Shown piece after piece: positions 61,874-64,000 of a stretch of DNA of 64,000 nt. Source of the DNA: Chitinophaga caseinilytica (GTDB lineage: Bacteria; Bacteroidota; Bacteroidia; Chitinophagales; Chitinophagaceae). Each line of letters opens with the position of its first letter. Position 1 is the first letter of the stretch. The DNA lies in contig NZ_CP150096.1 in NCBI RefSeq assembly GCF_038396765.1, forward strand, positions 1,409,001 to 1,473,000, read 5' to 3'. Below the pieces are notes generated by a model. The model made no database searches. It was not told where the DNA came from and saw nothing but the letters and a program-made list of their open reading frames with translations. The translations under genes were made by a program, and so were the position numbers.

Positions 61874-63412
61874 TTATTCGGCGGTTTGTACCTTTTCCGG
61901 CCGCATCTGCGGGAAGAACAGCACGTCCTGGATGGAAGGCTGGTTGGTCATGAGCATCGTCAAACGGTCGATGCCGATACCGATCCCGGAGGTGGGGGGC
62001 ATGCCGTATTCGAGGGCGCGGAGGAAGTCGTAGTCGATGTACATGGCTTCATCGTCTCCACGTTCCATGAGGGCAACCTGGTCTTCGAAACGCTGCCGCT
62101 GATCGATGGGGTCGTTGAGCTCGGAGTAGGCGTTGGCGATTTCCTTGCCGTTGCAGATCAGTTCGAAACGCTCTACCACGCCTGCTTTGCTGCGGTGGCG
62201 CTTGGTAAGCGGGCTCATTTCGACGGGGTAATCGGTGATGAAAGTGGGCTGCACGTAATGGTGCTCGCATTTCTCGCCGAAGATTTCGTCGATCAGTTTG
62301 CCTTTGCCATGGTTGGGATCGGCGTGGATGCCGAGTTGTTTGCAAACCTCGCGGATGCCGGCCTCGTCCATTTCAGAAACATCGAATCCGGTGTGCTGGC
62401 GGATGGCTTCGTAGATGGGAACGCGGGGATAGGGGGCTTTGAAGTCGATGTCCCGCTCGCCCACGGTTACTTTCGTAGTGCCGTTCACGTTCGTGGCTAC
62501 TTTTTCGAGCAGTTGCTCGGTGGTGTCCATCATCCAGTTATAGTCCTTGTACGCGGCGTACATTTCCATTACGGTGAATTCGGGGTTGTGGGTACGGTCC
62601 ATCCCTTCGTTCCGGAAATCTTTCGCGAATTCGTACACGCCTTCGAAGCCGCCTACGATGAGCCTTTTCAGGTACAGTTCGTTGGCGATGCGGAGGTACA
62701 GCGGCATATCGAGCGCATTGTGGTGCGTGATAAAGGGGCGCGCGGCGGCGCCGCCGGGGATGGCTTGCAGGATGGGCGTTTCCACCTCCAGGTACCCCAT
62801 GGCATTGTAGAATTCCCGGATCGTCTGCATCAGGCGGGTACGCTTGATGAAAACTTCCTTCACGTCAGGATTGATCACCAGGTCGGCGTAACGCTGACGA
62901 TACTTGAACTCGGGATCGGTCACCTCGTCGAACGCTTCCCCGTCTTTCACTTTCACCACCGGCAGCGGGCGGAGCGCCTTCGCCAAAATGGTCAGCTCTT
63001 TCACATGCACGGAGGTTTCGCCGGTTTTGGTCACGAAAGCGTAGCCTTTCACGCCGATGAAATCGCCGATATCGGTCAGTTTCTTCCAAACGGTGTCGTA
63101 AAGGGTTTTATCTTCTCCGGGACAAATATCGTCCCGCTTTATATACAATTGGATCCTACCCTTGCTGTCTTGCAGTACGGCGAAATTCGCCTTGCCCATG
63201 TCGCGGGTGCTCATAATACGGCCAGCCAGGCAAACTTCCTGGTATTGGTCTTTCGTTTCTTCCGAATAACCGGCCTTGATATCTGTGGAATACGCGTTCA
63301 CCGGGTATTCCGCGGCGGGATACGGGTCGATCCCCAGATTTTGCAGCTCTTTCAGCTTGTCGCGGCGGATAATTTCCTGTTCCGAAAGCTGTTGTTGGGT
63401 AGTTACGCTCAT
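61874..63412 (-). CDS. lysS: Lysyl-tRNA synthetase, class II
   Basis: 512 residues, normal length. An N-terminal OB-fold anticodon-binding domain (about 60-150; VCLAGRIMSTRDMGKANFAV) is followed by the class II catalytic core: motif 2 in DFRNEGMDRTHNPEFTVME, the lysine site around KGKLIDEIFGEKCEHHYVQP, and motif 3 in GIGIGIDRLTMLMTN. It charges tRNA-Lys in the cytosol. Single gene with a strong terminator; start MSVTTQQQLSEQEIIRRDKL is canonical. Confidence 0.98.
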   Translation of the reverse strand: MSVTTQQQLSEQEIIRRDKLKELQNLGIDPYPAAEYPVNAYSTDIKAGYSEETKDQYQEVCLAGRIMSTRDMGKANFAVLQDSKGRIQLYIKRDDICPGEDKTLYDTVWKKLTDIGDFIGVKGYAFVTKTGETSVHVKELTILAKALRPLPVVKVKDGEAFDEVTDPEFKYRQRYADLVINPDVKEVFIKRTRLMQTIREFYNAMGYLEVETPILQAIPGGAAARPFITHHNALDMPLYLRIANELYLKRLIVGGFEGVYEFAKDFRNEGMDRTHNPEFTVMEMYAAYKDYNWMMDTTEQLLEKVATNVNGTTKVTVGERDIDFKAPYPRVPIYEAIRQHTGFDVSEMDEAGIREVCKQLGIHADPNHGKGKLIDEIFGEKCEHHYVQPTFITDYPVEMSPLTKRHRSKAGVVERFELICNGKEIANAYSELNDPIDQRQRFEDQVALMERGDDEAMYIDYDFLRALEYGMPPTSGIGIGIDRLTMLMTNQPSIQDVLFFPQMRPEKVQTAE

Positions 63413-63610
63413 TGTCGTGATTAGTACTGTTTTGTGGGGGACAACGATCCCCCGGCATTACGAGACCGCAAAAATAATCGATTTCGGCCGCATTTGCCGC
63501 ATCCCTTCCCAACGGCCCCGCATGGTGTGTTTTTATAATTTATTTATGATTTCATGTCAGCGATTGGTGCGGTTATTGCGTACCTTTAAACCAGACAAAA
63601 TTGACCCGGC

Positions 63611-64000
63611 ATGAAAACCATCATCGTACCAACGGATTTTTCGGAAACGGCTTACAATGCGGCCAGATACGCCATCGGCCTCGCCGGCCAGACGGGCGCC
63701 ACCCGCATCGTGCTCTACCACGCCTACGAACTGATCGTCCCCATTCCGGACCTCCCCACCGCCGTGCCCATCGTCAATATGGACGACCTCCGGGAATCCA
63801 GCATGGAAGGGCTCCGCAACATGCAGACCCAGCTCAAACCGATGGTCCCGGCCAATATCACCCTCGATATCCGCGCAGATAATCACCTCCTCGCCGCCAA
63901 TATCGACCAGGTTTGCCGCGAAGAACTGGCAGACGTTGTCGTAATGGGCATCACCGGCGGCAGCCAGCTGGAAGAAATCCTCGTCGGCTCCAACACCGTC
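63611..64000 (+). CDS. Universal stress protein, 3'-partial
   Basis: 130 codons from ATG 63611 run off the window end without a stop. MKTIIVPTDFSETAYNAARY is the classic UspA start. VVVMGITGGSQLEEILVGSN begins the nucleotide-binding motif (GxxG then G-S). USPs are soluble cytosolic proteins induced in stress or stationary phase; many Bacteroidota forms are tandem-domain proteins of about 280 residues, so a second domain may follow outside the window. Divergent from lysS, with about 200 bp between them; TACCTTTA near 63582 resembles a -7 box with one mismatch. Confidence 0.9.
   Translation, partial: MKTIIVPTDFSETAYNAARYAIGLAGQTGATRIVLYHAYELIVPIPDLPTAVPIVNMDDLRESSMEGLRNMQTQLKPMVPANITLDIRADNHLLAANIDQVCREELADVVVMGITGGSQLEEILVGSNTV

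Noticed and set aside
1..64000. tRNA, rRNA, transposase, integrase, prophage or known riboswitch
   Set aside because: I looked in the intergenic stretches and ORFs and saw nothing with the required structure or motifs; a tRNAscan and Rfam search would be decisive.

Overview
The window reads as a chromosomal segment of a Bacteroidota bacterium, most likely a Chitinophaga-like member of the Chitinophagaceae (inferred from gene content, not from a marker gene). Supporting features are a type IX secretion surface-protein trio, an alternative complex III (act) cluster fused to a caa3-type oxidase cluster, a DUF5606 protein, TonB receptors with a carboxypeptidase-like N-terminal domain, weak Shine-Dalgarno signals and promoters of the TAnnTTTG type. 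I found no rRNA, tRNA, CRISPR array, prophage or insertion sequence.

Layout. 1-9.2 kb: a giant Ig-repeat adhesin (5' end cut by the window) with PorP/SprF and OmpA/PD40 partners. 9.3-24 kb: mostly housekeeping genes (a lipoprotein, a PfkB kinase, an S1/P1 nuclease, uvrB, amt plus a porin, DUF2461, asd, a lamin-tail surface protein, DUF5606, an M3 peptidase). 24.1-33.6 kb: a probable zinc/metal homeostasis locus. It holds a Fur-family regulator, an SCO protein, a DUF3299-like lipoprotein, a His-rich FtsX-type permease and an ABC ATPase on the minus strand, divergent from a MerC protein, then a COG0523 GTPase and a TonB receptor on the plus strand. Two Fur-type palindromes lie in the divergent promoter, and an array of about six 103-bp repeats lies between merC and the GTPase gene. 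33.6-34.2 kb: purN. 34.7-50.7 kb: one long respiratory gene cluster, actABCDEF, coxB, coxA, ctaB, two subunit III genes, subunit IV, SCO, DUF420 and a small CxxC protein, which carries electrons from menaquinol through alternative complex III to a terminal oxidase. 50.7-64 kb: MarR, an SMR transporter, MeaB, a Lon-N protein, coaX, an outer-membrane barrel, LptC, an aldo/keto reductase, CsaA, a DPP-IV-like peptidase, a DoxX-like protein, lysS and a universal stress protein cut by the window end.

Most interesting observations. (1) Around csaA there are three paralogous cassettes. Each has two CGTTCACG-like direct repeats exactly 21 bp apart, a TAnnTTTG-type -10 element 30-31 bp further on, and a predicted RNA of about 60 nt that starts with a near-identical leader and ends in a terminator with a compensatory base change. 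They look like an undescribed family of small RNAs under a LytTR-like activator. (2) Cytochrome oxidase subunit I is split by a one-base insertion at 45701/45702, and type III pantothenate kinase loses its C-terminus through a one-base deletion near 54607. Both are real lesions or assembly errors in core genes. (3) The metal locus has a 17-His segment inside the permease and palindromes placed to co-repress both divergent promoters.
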